Of a stretch of DNA of 64,000 nt, positions 11,421-21,556 are shown piece by piece. Position 1 is the stretch's first letter, and each line of letters starts with the position of its first letter. The stretch covers positions 151,339,534-151,403,533 of the forward strand of contig OZ020590.1 in the NCBI GenBank assembly GCA_963971535.1, read 5' to 3'. This stretch comes from Notolepis coatsorum (taxonomy: Eukaryota > Chordata > Actinopteri > Aulopiformes > Paralepididae). Made by a program: the position numbers and the translations under genes. A model generated the notes under the pieces. That model ran no database searches. It saw only the letters and a program-made list of their open reading frames with translations, and was not told the DNA's origin.

Positions 11421-13243
11421 GGTGACAATTTTGATCTTGTGGTCTTCACACGGAACGGTCGCCGCACGACTCATGCCATGGCCACTCAGTTTGTGCAGAA
11501 TCCTGCAGGTATTCTGTTCCCTGGAGGAGCCACTCCTGGTGGTGGGGTCATGTCACTAAAACTACCTCGTCTGACAAAGCTTGACGCTGGGAAACTCTGT
11601 CTGGCTCACAAGAGCAGTTTTGTGATCGAACATTACACAGGCCCCAAGAAGATGACACCACCAGCTCTGAAAGAAGTCCCAAGAACTGATGCTATCCAAG
11701 ATGCCATCACACAGAGTTTGTCAAGAGCACAGAAGAAGGATGCTGCTTGGTTCTCGCAGCTCCACTCTTCCCCTCTTCCCCTGGACTGGTCAGCATACAA
11801 TGCTGTGCAAGATCGCAGTGATGATAACAGAGTTACAAAACTGAAGACCATAAGTGTCTTTGGACCACTACTTTACTCCCCACCTGCGCACCCTGATACA
11901 GTGCTTAGTACCATGGCCTACTTAGACACATCACTCAAGCAACTCGGTATGAGCCAAAGCCATATAACATTTGATATGCAGCTATATGTGGTTGCTTGCC
12001 TCATCAAGTGGAGTGATCCGAAGCGATGGCCTTCAGTGACTCTCAGACCTGGGATGATGCACACACTCATGTCATTCATCGGCTCAATCGGAAAACTGAT
12101 GAAGTCAACCGGTGTGGAGGAGCTTGTGGGTGCGTCATTTGGAGGCCTGACATCAATCTTCAATGGGAAGGCCTGGCCCAAGGCTATGCGAGCCTTCCGC
12201 ATGGTTGTTTCTGCTCTTCTTCATGACTTCCTAGAGGAGGGAGAGAAGACTCATGAGCACATGACAGCATTCCTGGTGAAGGCCAGATAGCACCCCACTG
12301 GCCAGCTATGGGTGGATTGTTTCATCCTCCCAACCCTGATAGCTCTCAGGTTCTGGCGAGCAGAAAGAGAGGGTGACTGGCTGCTTCAACAACACTGTCT
12401 TGAAGAGATGCTCCCCTATTTCTTCGCTGCTGGTCATCACCACTATGCAAGATGGATCACCTGGCATCTGCGTGACATGCAGAACCTTCCTTCTACTGCC
12501 AAGGATGACCTCCTTGCTGGAAGCCATGTGTGCCGCCACTCAGACGGTGCAGCTGCAGTGAGTGCAGATATGTTTGGGGAGCAAACATGCATCAAGCAAG
12601 GTAAGGGAGTCGGGGGCCTGAAGGGCCTCTCTACTAACCCTGAGCAGGTTGCTGTTTGGATCCAGTCTTTCGGTATCTGCTCCTATCTCTCCAAATCCAT
12701 GGATGAGATATACGATGACGCTGACACACCAGATAAAACAATTCACCCCAACAAACACAAAGAGGAAGGTAAAGCAAGGCAGGAGTTGGACACAAAGGAC
12801 CGAGCTGAAATCCTGAAAGTACTTCAGGAAAACTCACATCCGCTCACCACAGAGACAGCAACACTCCGCCATATCATAAACGGCCAGGTGGCAGATGGAA
12901 AGGTGAATGTGCAGGATGCATTGAAGATAGGACAGGACATGAGCACAGAGTTCTCTTCAACACTTCCTGAGGGCTTTCATGCACCCATCAAAAAAAAGGT
13001 GGTAACAATGGAATTCACCACAAAAAGGGTGAAGGTGAATGAAAATATCACATGTGACCTAGAGGCTCTCTTTGCTCGGCTACTAGTGGTGGGAAGCAAG
13101 AGAAGCATGGAGCTGTCTGACCTTTTCAACTACGAGCTCAGCCCAGTCCCTGCATCCATCATCAATGAGTATGGATGCCTCAGGAAGGGGAACAAGTCTG
13201 TGATTGTCCAGCGTCTTGGAATCCTTGAGCCTGATCCCTGTGC
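11421..13243 (+). pseudogene. Academ-like transposase gene, middle part (probable RNase H-fold transposase core), nonsense mutation at 12288
   Basis: The frame resumes at about 11421 and runs to 13262, with one in-frame TAG at 12288-12290. The sequence on both sides belongs to one domain, so this looks like a CAG-to-TAG change. Motifs recur in the large uncharacterised transposon proteins of fish and cnidarians: ITFDMQLYVVA (about 11967), MMHTLMSFIGSIG (about 12056), and an acidic ALRFWRAEREGDW (about 12346) followed by YFFAAGHHHYARWITWHL. I infer that the D, the H/D position and the E are the catalytic residues of a DDE-type core. Near 13240 an extra C in a CCC run shifts the frame again into the nuclease part. 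Confidence 0.72.
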
Positions 13244-14445
13244 CAGATGTTGTACTTGTTGATGCATCGCAACTCATCTACCACGTGGTGTGGCCATCAT
13301 CAGGCACCGTTGCTGACCTCGCAGCTGGCATGGGGCACCGGCTTAAACGCTACAACACTCAAACATGTGTCATCTTTGACCGCTATGAGCAAGTGTCTGC
13401 CAAAGACCATGAGAGGCAGAGACGAGCTGGGGAGAGCTCCACAGAGTACCACCTTTCAGTGACAACTCCTCTACCTAGTCGCGAAAAAGTGATGAAGAAC
13501 AAAGCTAACAAACGGAGACTGGGTGAGCTTCTGTGCACACACAGTATAGGAGATCACATCACAATGGTTAGTAGAGCAGACAGCATTGTCACACATGACG
13601 AGGCCGATGTCTCCCTGATCTCATACATGCTGGATGCCACCATCAGTGGAGCTAAAACAGTCCGCATTCTCAGCGATGACACTGATGTGTTTGTCCTGAT
13701 GGTCTACTGGTGCTGGAAGAGGGACATCACCTGTCATCTACAGATGGAGAGATGGGATGGGACTGTCCTCAACATAAATCTGACAGTAGAAAACCTTGGT
13801 GAGCAGTGTCGCTCCATCCTGGCTATCCATGCTCTCTCCGGATGTGACACCACCTCTTATCCATGTGGGAAAGGAAAGGTATCTGCGCTTAAGGCCATGA
13901 CAGCAGTATCTGGTGATCTGCTTCACATCATTGGAGAGGAGGGAACTACAGATTCACAAATCACAGAGACATTGAAGAGTTTCTTCCTGGCTCTGTACAA
14001 CCAGAGAAGATCAGCATCTCTCAACAATGCCAGATATGAAATCTACAGAAAGCGCAAAATCCCCCCAGCACTGAAGACACTGCCTCCGACAGACCTTAAC
14101 GCTCTTCTCCATGGACGACATGCCCATCTACAGGTGCTGCTTTGGAAAGCAGCAGACAGCCCAGACCCACCAGCTGTGGACATCACAGAGTTTGGATGGA
14201 ACAAGAAGGAGGGTGAAAAGGAGGGAGAGGAAGTCATCATGCCTGTCCTGGATGGAAGCCCAGTTGCTCCGCCTGCCCTCTTGGAAATGATTAGTTGCAA
14301 CTGCAAAGCAGGTTTGAAGCCATGTTTAAAAGCAAAGTGCAGCTGCGTAGCTGCAGGCATGGCTTGTACCAACTACTGCTTCTGTAAAGGCAATGACAGC
14401 ACATGTTGCAACTCACTGACACACTCGCAGCAAAAAGAAGATGAC
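13244..14445 (+). pseudogene. Academ-like transposase gene, C-terminal part: FEN1/XPG-like nuclease region plus CXC cluster
   Basis: The order of motifs matches the FEN1/XPG (PIN-fold) nuclease plan. VVLVDASQLIYHV (about 13248) corresponds to the first metal-binding Asp. VIFDRYEQVSAKDHERQRR (about 13369) matches the VFDG...R-R region. THDEADVSLISYML (about 13591) and ILSDDTDVFVL (about 13666) correspond to the internal acidic pairs. ALSGCDTTSYPCGKGKVSAL (about 13831) corresponds to the GSDY...G-G-KA helix-hairpin-helix entry. After a linker comes CNCKAGLKPCLKAKCSC then CTNYCFC and CC (about 14296-14410), a Tesmin/TSO1-like CXC zinc cluster. The last codons before the natural stop were displaced by a solo LTR; the present TGT AAC TGA ending comes from the LTR. 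Confidence 0.75.
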
Positions 14446-15635
14446 TGTAACTGAGGGGTACAATTCCCTGACTGTATTAATAAGTATGGTATCATTAAAC
14501 CACTACTGTCTTATGTACATTACTACTGGCCATACAGTACACAGGTATATGAGATGAACACCTCCACAATGACACGGTTCCACAACAAATATGGGTTAGA
14601 ATAATATTTATTAGCAGCACTAAGATTATCTTACATTACTTGAGAATTAGAGTCGCGCTTGTAAGGCGAAGAATGTGCATGAATAGGTCAAGAGCGTAAG
14701 TCCATTATAATATTACGCAGGAGATAATGAATACCACCTGTATCATAGGAATTATATCTATGGTACACTAGTAGGGCAGCGGGAGATACTAGTAGGGTCC
14801 CTCCGGTTGTAGGCCAGCAGGGGAGAGGAATGTTCGAATGCAAAGTCTGGATCACCGAGGAATCAATAAGCTCCAGCTACGGGAGGCGGTACATTACTCC
14901 CTTGATCGGCAGACGAAAGCAGCAGCTATAATCCAAGTATGCGTGCAGCATAGGTGAAAGCCAGCCAGCCTCTCCTAGAGACGGGCTCGAGTGATGTTCC
15001 TCACGGGTAAATCCCACACAGTGTGGTGGGTAGTGGGTGTAGACGATTCTCCTCCGCCACAGGACCAAAGCAATAATCCAGCCGGAAAGGGCTCTGCATT
15101 CACCGGTGTAGATTCTCCGGTGCGCGGTACTTCACATTAACTAGGTCGAACTTGACGTTATTACACTAAGCTCTGACACTTTTACTGTCCTATTCGCACG
15201 CGGTTATAAGTGCTCTATTTAGATGCACGGTTGCTCACTTCACTTGGTCGTTGACTCGTGATGAAGGCTTTACGTTTGAGGGTAACACGTTTCTAGGTTA
15301 ACTAACTGCTGTATCCACCTGCAACGTATTTATACGTACGGTGAACAATCTAGTGCCAACCTTATTTCTGTCTCGTATTCTTGCGCAGAGCCGGTCATGT
15401 CCAGGCATGTCTTGGCGGTGACTTTGAACTAGACATTGGGGGGTATGGCCGTGGCGCCTAGGGGATCGCTTCCAATAGGAGAACGAATATTATGGTCTGT
15501 CCTGTACCAGGTAAAGGGATATTCCGTGTATATGTACAAAGAATATACAAGGGATATCAAACGATATACAAATATTATACATGGGATCTCAGGCAATAAA
15601 TATATATATTCGGTTTAATCTGACCCTTTGTAACA
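14446..15635 (-). mobile_element. Solo LTR of a BEL/Pao element inserted into the Academ-like gene
   Basis: This 1,190-bp LTR is flanked by an exact 5-bp target duplication, atgac (14441-14445 and 15636-15640). It is closely related to the two LTRs of the BEL element at 44910-52224, whose coding strand fixes the orientation as minus. With no internal sequence, it is the product of LTR-LTR recombination. In LTR orientation it starts TGTTACAAAGGGTCAG and ends near GTACCCCTCAGTTACA. Confidence 0.9.
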
Positions 15636-15640
15636 ATGAC

Positions 15641-15724
15641 ATTAAAGTAAATTCAGAGGAAGATGAAGACAGTGGGGAGGAGTTTGATCATGAGGAGTTT
15701 GATGATGTGGATTCAGAGTTCTGA
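15641..15724 (+). pseudogene. Displaced C-terminal codons of the Academ-like gene
   Basis: Directly after the solo LTR's target duplication the reading frame resumes for about 28 codons, strongly acidic (runs of Glu and Asp with Ser and Phe), ending in TGA at 15722-15724. Since the LTR inserted in the codons for a Glu-Asp-Asp stretch, this acidic tail is very probably the original C-terminus of the transposase. Confidence 0.75.
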
Positions 15725-16074
15725 ACACGGTAGCCACTTTCTGAGTGAGAAGTAATTATCTACTACTATGCAGTAGGAGGAAGTGCATATTGTTATGTTG
15801 TGGCCTATATGCTTGAGTAATGTAAATACCTTTCTTTTGTTATTTCTGTTTTATTAAGCTATGTTATTGTACACCAGTTGCATGTTGTACCAGTTTTAAT
15901 TTAGTTTTTCCAATTTGCTGTGAGTCTTTGTCTTGACAACGCAGATCTTTATACACCTGCCTATCTACTGTACTATGACAATATGACATTACCATATGAA
16001 CTATTTGGGGTCAGTAGAGATATTGTGAATACATAATGTCTGTGCTGTCAAAATGTAATCATTTCAGTGTCCTC

Positions 16075-16431
16075 TAAAACTTTCTAATTGACTGAAAATG
16101 CACCAAAATTGCACCAAAATGAGTTGAAATTTGGATTTCTTTTTAAAATATTGCAATTTCATAACTCTTGAGTATCACCAATGGATTCAGCATCCAGAAT
16201 AACCCCCAAAATCACTCCAACATTGTTGAAATTGATCAAGTAGTTTCTGAGATTTGTCCATTTAGGCGATTATGCAAATTTTAGCTAATTATGCAAATAA
16301 AAAAAGTTGCCCAACATTTACAACTTAGCATCCGGCAGTTTCTAAGTGCTGGTGACCCATACTATCCATATCTATCATAAAAGTTTGGTGGTTCCAAAAT
16401 TTCCGGGTTCATCGTGTTGGCAAATAGACTA
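16075..16431 (-). repeat. Right terminal inverted repeat of the Academ-like element
   Basis: Inverted partner of 8333-8690. It ends 'ttggcaaatagacta' before the ttg target duplication. The 350 bp between 15725 and 16075 is AT-rich 3' non-coding sequence of the element with no gene signal. Confidence 0.85.
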
Positions 16432-16574
16432 TTGGGGGAAACAGGGCTTGGATGCGGCAAATCCCATACCATCAACTCGTCAACATGTGAACACAAGTCG
16501 CAAATCTCACAACCATCGTCGCCCAAACTCCAATCGTCAACACTACCACCACAACACATCCGATATTTCGGCAT
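16432..16574 (-). pseudogene. N-terminal codons of the LINE ORF1 split by the Academ-like element
   Basis: On the minus strand an ATG at 16574 opens MPKYRMCCGGSVDDW, continues through CEICDLCSHVDEL and reaches HPSPVSP at the transposon junction. The other ORF1 copy (60486-60932) has the same HPSPVSP followed directly by KGLRSGARSRS, the first real residues at 8332. The two pieces are therefore one gene interrupted by the 8.1-kb insertion. The N-terminal CxC-rich stretch could be an additional zinc-binding element. Confidence 0.75.
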
Positions 16575-16989
16575 AGATATCTATGTTCCCAACCTCCTCC
16601 TTCCCTTCTTCCCCATCGCGCCGTCTCGTACTCCCAAGCCCCTATTTACAACATTATCGGCTTAGACCAGAGATATATCATCAAGGTACAAGGATAGCTG
16701 CTTACCTCTTATCATTCAGGATAGAGTAGACTGAGGTTGGGAGGAAGCAGCACGTAAAGCCAGATACCATACGTCGCGCAACAAATACGTCACGATTTCA
16801 AAATAAAAGACCTATTTACAATAGTTGGTTGTCCCAAATCATTCAGAATTTACAATAAACTAAAAACGGTAAACTAAAACAGCTGATCATTCTTCAAACC
16901 GTTACACAACTAATGCTGCTACTTCCTGATTGAGCCCCCCTCTGCGAGACACTCCTTGCCCCCTGCTGCCTGACTCTGTACTCCTTGGT
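16575..16989 (-). other. LINE 5' untranslated sequence; no gene seen
   Basis: Lies directly upstream (minus strand) of the ORF1 start. It contains short pieces also seen in the segmental duplications ('cattcaggatagactgag', 'cctatttacaa'), and I see no coding frame worth reporting. It probably holds the LINE's 5' UTR and promoter; this is inferred from position only. Confidence 0.45.
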
Positions 16990-17117
16990 CACCCGCTGCC
17001 CCCTTTATTCAATTCCCTAACCACCTCCTCCAATGTCAGACCTTCCATACCCAAATGTTGAACCGCTATCCTAACAATCATTTTAATTCTATCTGTTCTA
17101 CCCTCAATCTTTGCCGC
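16990..17117 (-). pseudogene. C-terminal fragment of a second, diverged LINE ORF1
   Basis: Minus-strand translation gives VVNTAAKIEGRTDRIKMIV and LGMEGLTLEEVVRELNK before a stop. This aligns with the ORF1 C-terminus at about 6990-7110 (VVNTIVMVSSRTERLKLVV, MGMKGLTMGQVSRELGK). The pattern is conserved but many residues differ, so it is from another subfamily. A LINE 3' tail begins at 17133. Confidence 0.6.
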
Positions 17118-17132
17118 AGTATTAACTACCCC

Positions 17133-17314
17133 TGCAGAATGGGTACAATACAGTACAGCTCAATACACACAATTGTTAAGGGGATGCAGACCAGAGAAAG
17201 ACTTTCGTCTTGTTTACATCGGGGTCCCCCATTTTCAATTCATCAGGATATAACATACATGACATACAGATAGACAGTACTGCTACACCTATACATTTTG
17301 ACATACCAGACTTG
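17133..17314 (-). mobile_element. 3' tail of a minus-strand LINE, separated from its body at 35837-36764
   Basis: Reverse-complement match to the 3' ends at 37240-37387, 39730-39889 and 62510-62652 (blocks 'aaaatgggggaccc', 'ctctggtctgcatcccctt', 'tgtattgtacccattctgca'). Sequence up to 17314 joins smoothly to 35837, as shown by the uninterrupted copy at 39640-39690, so an LTR element sits inside this LINE. Confidence 0.82.
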
Positions 17315-18895
17315 TGTCGTATATTTATCTAAATAAAACCTGTAAATTAAACAATAGAAATTATGCACATATATGAAATAGAAAAGAACTAGGTTATTTT
17401 CTCTTAGAAAATTAGAGACTCACAGCCATGCCAAATCACCTGTTAGGTTAACCATACATTTGAGTCAACAAGAAGGCTGTTAACTGGCCTCAGTCTAAAT
17501 GGTGAAAGATGGCCAAAAGCTACCTTGAGATGTACGGAGGGGAAACACTGAATACAGGTCAGGGAAGGACAAATGTGGATAGCCTTCAAATAAGCTGAGA
17601 CCAGCAGAAAAACCTGTTTGTGTAAGGTTTAGAAGAGATTTTATGACTACACAGTCCCACAGTTCAAAGGAAGGGTGATCGTTTCATACAGATGTACTGA
17701 GATCACAGGATGAAACCTCTTTCCCCACACAACAAAGTGGGATGAAGGGCCCAATAACTAACTTTTAAGTCAAGAAGTGACGGCCTGAAGGCCAGCACCC
17801 GAGTTCTGTTTACTTTAGCTAAGCAGACCAAACAGGCCATTCTGTGATACCTACTGTTAGGTTGAGTGGGTACTATATTTCCATCTGTATGAGGGTCGCA
17901 TTCAGGGACACTTGGGTAAATCATTCTAAAAGGAAACTAGTTCATATCCCCTCTGTAAGGTCACCTTGTAACGCTGTTTCGCAAGACCCAAATCACTGAG
18001 AGGGGAGACCTTCTAGCCAATAGGAAAGCAGGCTCTCTGGGGTGACGGCACTGGATGGCGCAAGGGCGGGGGGGGGTTCTCTCTTCTCTATAAAACCTGC
18101 AGGTTGAATGATGGAGGTGAGACAGAGACACGGAGACACCGGGACGGAGAGAGACACTCAGAACACTCACACCAGAAAGGACCGACAGAGACACAGAACT
18201 CGAGAGCCGAGCAAGACACTCAGAGGACACCCCCCCGGTGACGGGAGAGAGGAGACGGAGAAGGATCCCTGGAGAGCCGAGCCTGAGACACAGCGAGAAG
18301 GATCCTGAGAGCATGGAGACACAGAGCCATGGACACAGACAATGACAGAGATCGCCTAGCAGCTGGAGCGCTGAAAACCTCCACCGACAGAGGGAGACTC
18401 GCCAAGCCGGCTATGGGAGAGCCGATAACACAGAGAGCCATTGAGACCAGATGGCCGAGCCGAGGTTCATAGCAGACTCCGCCGATACGAAATCAAGCGC
18501 TCCCTGCCTGATCGGCGAGGAGACCAGGTTGCCTTGACAACCAGACCAGCGAACCACGAGAGAGAAGGCGCGTGTTGGCCTGGAAACCAAGACAACAACC
18601 AGAGAACCGCACCGGAAGAAGAAAACTCTGATCACCCTAGCTGATCCGAGCATGGACAACAGCCACATGAAAGAGACGATTAGATTGAATGAAAGAGACG
18701 ATGTACTTGTTTTAATTCCTAAGCTGTGGTATTAATAAACACCGCAGTTGTTTTTGACCACGTTGTCAGCTCCTCTCTTTACTTGAACCGAACATCTGAG
18801 AACTACCTAACCAATGCAGGAGAAGGGTGATATAGAAAACTATACGATCATTGAACTTAGATATAGAGATAAATGAAGAACAGAGAGATACTTCA
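17315..18895 (+). repeat. 5' LTR of the Gag-only element
   Basis: About 1,581 bp, directly repeated at 34255-35832. It contains 'tctataaaacctgcagg' at about 18090, a plausible TATA-type core promoter, and 'attaataaacaccgc' at about 18731, a plausible polyadenylation signal. Small ORFs inside it occur identically in both LTRs and have no gene-like features. Confidence 0.88.
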
Positions 18896-18897
18896 AT

Positions 18898-18915
18898 TGG
18901 TGCGGTGACCCGTGC
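18898..18915 (+). promoter_or_regulatory. Primer-binding site candidate of the Gag-only element
   Basis: Two bases after the LTR end comes TGGTGCGGTGACCCGTGC. It starts with the obligatory TGG and resembles a tRNA-His-type primer-binding site with several mismatches. A textbook splice donor (AG|GTAAGT at 19029-19036) follows. Confidence 0.55.
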
Positions 18916-19028
18916 TGCATTCGACCGGAACCGGTTGGAGACGCCTGAAAGCTACTTCTGGGAGATGGACCTCGTCGACGCTTCTACGACTGAAATGATC
19001 GTCACCACTTCGACAGGCCAGCGGAACT

Positions 19029-19036
19029 AGGTAAGT
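19029..19036 (+). promoter_or_regulatory. Splice donor in the leader of the Gag-only element
   Basis: The sequence AG|GTAAGT matches the vertebrate donor consensus exactly and lies ~115 bp after the primer-binding site. A strong acceptor lies at 30826-30847 (pyrimidine-rich 'gctttctttctgtacag'), ~320 bp before the Gag-like start. Splicing between them would also remove the nested Gypsy copy. This is inference from consensus only. Confidence 0.5.
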
Positions 19037-19866
19037 AGTGATGGCGTTTAAGATTGGTAATGGTCGAAGCAGTCTCGCATTTTGGGGTTGCTATTACTTT
19101 GGTTAGAAATAAGTTGTAAATGGACCAGGATAAAGTTGGTGTTGGAGGGGATCGGGGTTCAGGGTTCACAACCTGACTCTGGTCTCAGCCACACGCCGGC
19201 GCTGCACTTAGGAAGCGTAGGGGATAGGGGATGTTCGGTTAGGATGAGGATATAGATCTCTATGTTTAGTTGGCTTAGGAGGATAGGCTAGGGATAGGAA
19301 AAATATTTGAGGGGACCGGCGTGGAAGCGGTAGAACGGGGATTGGTCACAGATAGCGGGACGAGAGACTGTGAGTGACGAGGTGGTTCATTAGAGGGTAA
19401 GGTAAAGAGTTTAATGAGAGAACCGTGGTGTAGTACAGGGATAGCCTGGTTCCGCGAAGAGAACAGAGAATGGAGTGTAGAGTACTGAGAACCGTGGTGT
19501 AGTACAGGGATAGCCTGGTTCCACGAAGAGAACAGAGGACGGAGTGTAGGGTATACTGAGAACAGAGTACAATGGGGATTAATTGGTTGCTTTTTGCCAG
19601 ACCGTCGAGGCTTCGCTCTTAGGATCGGCGCGTTTGACAGGCGAGCTTTGAAAGACGTTTCATGCGGAGCTGTTGTATCGTGGCCCGACATAATCTACTA
19701 AGATTGAGAGGATGGGGAGTTAGGATGACGTTGGGAAAGTAACCTTTGGAGTAAAGCACTTTGGAAGTAGATACTGCACATGTGATTAGAACATAGGAGA
19801 ATGTTGTGTGAGAGAAGCAAGGTAGGAAATGCGTTTAGGATGAATGTGTGCATAAATGAATGGTAT

Positions 19867-21526
19867 TGTGATGTGAATGGGCCGAAGTGATGACGTCATG
19901 AGCAGGGACTCAAGTGGCTCATTATTGAACGCAGGTGTTGTTGATTGTGTGCTGGATGAGACGCTGAGACTGTTTGATAAGCCAGTGGGTCTCAGAGATC
20001 GGGGTTGGAGCACGCACGCAGTAACCAGACTCTGTTAGGGCCCGGGGGGTGGGGTCGATCGTGGAGAGTTATCCGCCGGCGATGAAGACAAGCTAGATAG
20101 CCGTCCATAGTTCCCGGTAGCAAGAGGAGGGGAGGCTTACCCTCCTGGAGATAGGTAGGGACGGGACAATAGAGGGTCTGAGTTACATCGCTCCCAAAAG
20201 ACTTTATACTTGGCTCGTCCTCGCGGACACCGAGTACGTTACCAGGTTACAAATCCAACTGTATCCTGGAGGACCACCGTGTGCCGGAACATTCGTCCGG
20301 AGAGTGGACGGGGTCCAAACGCATCGACCCTCGGGGGGGGTCGCGCCGTGCGGCGAGTTAAGTCCACTGTCACCCACATTTGCACTTAGTATAGGATTTT
20401 GTATTAGTCTATTTTTATAACTGTGTAGGCCTACTGTATATATATATATTGTATATGGGATATTGTGTAATTTCTAGTTACCTTATCTGTATGATATCGT
20501 GCCCTTAATTAACCTGCATATTCGACTAGTCCTTTTATATGCCCTATTTATTGTATAGCCCAGGCTGGTATATATTGTATAGATATTGTGTGACCCATTG
20601 AAGGGGAACAGGGGAACCAAGAGGGAGGGGTAATTCGGACCTGGGGGAGTCTGCTATAATTAGTGTGTTCAATTGATCCATTATCTACCAGTGCCTATTT
20701 GGGAGTGTGATTAGCGGGCCGTGTGTGTGATTAGACATCTCCTTTGTATAACGTGCCGTGCCTCTTAAAGAGGGTGTTTTGACGTGGGTTACTGTAATAC
20801 GACGTATGCATGTTTATAATTGCGTGCCTCATATAAGAGGGTGACTTGAGTTACGGTTGCAGACGACCTTTTACGGGGTCCAATTAGTCCCCCCAATTAG
20901 AGACCCCTAGTACCTGTATGAATTATTTAGGTGTTGTAATAAAGTGTCTTATTAGACGTGAGGCCGTACCAAAAGAGAGAGGTGGCGGAGGGTACAGCGA
21001 GAGTGTGGGCTGATAGCGGTAGGCGATGCCCTAGATATTTCACATGGACCAGAGCTGGTCTGATAAAGTGTGTGTGTGACTATTGTGGTGCATTGTGTAA
21101 CTATGTACCGTACCTCGTTCAAACTAAGGGTTGTTGCCCATATATAAAGTGTGCTGTGAGATGTGCTCCACCTAGAGGTGAAGGGTTTACCTATAGATGT
21201 GATAGTGCTGTAGTGCTGTAATGTATAGAGGGATTAACTTAGAGGTGATATAAATTACCTGGGGGACGTCTGTCTATACCTGCTGCATTCTTTGGTTCTG
21301 TTAAACCCTGCATGTCACAGAAGGGAAAGGGGTATCGGCTTCATGGCTCATAGGTTTTAATTAATAGCTCAGATCATTGTTTAGCATAGGACTTAAATAA
21401 AATAAAGTTGGTATTCCTTGTAAACCCGGTGGTGAAGTTGGTTATTTCCGGCATCTGGATAAATAGCAGTTTCCCTGCTAAATAGCAGTTTCTCCTGCTA
21501 CTGGTATAACTCACGTATTTATTACA
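19867..21526 (+). repeat. 5' LTR of the Gypsy element
   Basis: Starts TGTGATGTGAATGGG and ends CGTATTTATTACA. It carries 'tgacgtca' (about 19892), a palindromic CRE-like site that could act in transcription. A Cys-rich 87-codon frame (20958-21221) starts only at GTG and is probably not a gene. Confidence 0.93.
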
Positions 21527-21527
21527 T

Positions 21528-21545
21528 TGGTGACAGCGGTGGGAT
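21528..21545 (+). promoter_or_regulatory. Primer-binding site complementary to tRNA-Leu
   Basis: TGGTGACAGCGGTGGGAT begins one base after the LTR. It is complementary to the 3' end of a vertebrate tRNA-Leu (the type ending CCCACCGCTGCCA-CCA) at 17 of 18 positions as I recall that tRNA. It would prime minus-strand DNA synthesis. Confidence 0.7.
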
Positions 21546-21556
21546 ATAGAAAAAAT

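Larger units (their letters stand above)
8333..16431 (+). mobile_element. Academ-like DNA transposon, 8.1 kb
   Basis: The ends are TAGTCTATTTGCCA and its inverted counterpart, beginning ~350-bp terminal inverted repeats. A 3-bp target duplication, ttg, flanks it (8330-8332 and 16432-16434). The uninterrupted target, 'aacccttgggggaaac', exists at 60905-60917. Inside is one large broken gene whose product joins zinc-binding modules, a transposase-type region, a FEN1/XPG-like nuclease region and a CXC cluster. A 3- to 4-bp duplication plus an XPG-type nuclease fits what is known of the Academ superfamily; that name is my inference from memory of the family. Removing the secondary insertions (351-bp MITE, 1,190-bp solo LTR) leaves an original length of about 6.5 kb. 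Confidence 0.72.

Noticed and set aside
18108..18668. Several small frames repeated at 35045-35605
   Set aside because: They lie within the LTRs of the Gag-only element; composition is low-complexity (Arg/Glu or Leu/Ser) and duplication reflects LTR identity.
20958..21221. Cys-rich 87-codon frame, repeated identically at 27682-27945
   Set aside because: It lies inside the Gypsy LTR, starts only at GTG, and is repeated only because the LTRs are repeats. No ATG or Kozak context is present.
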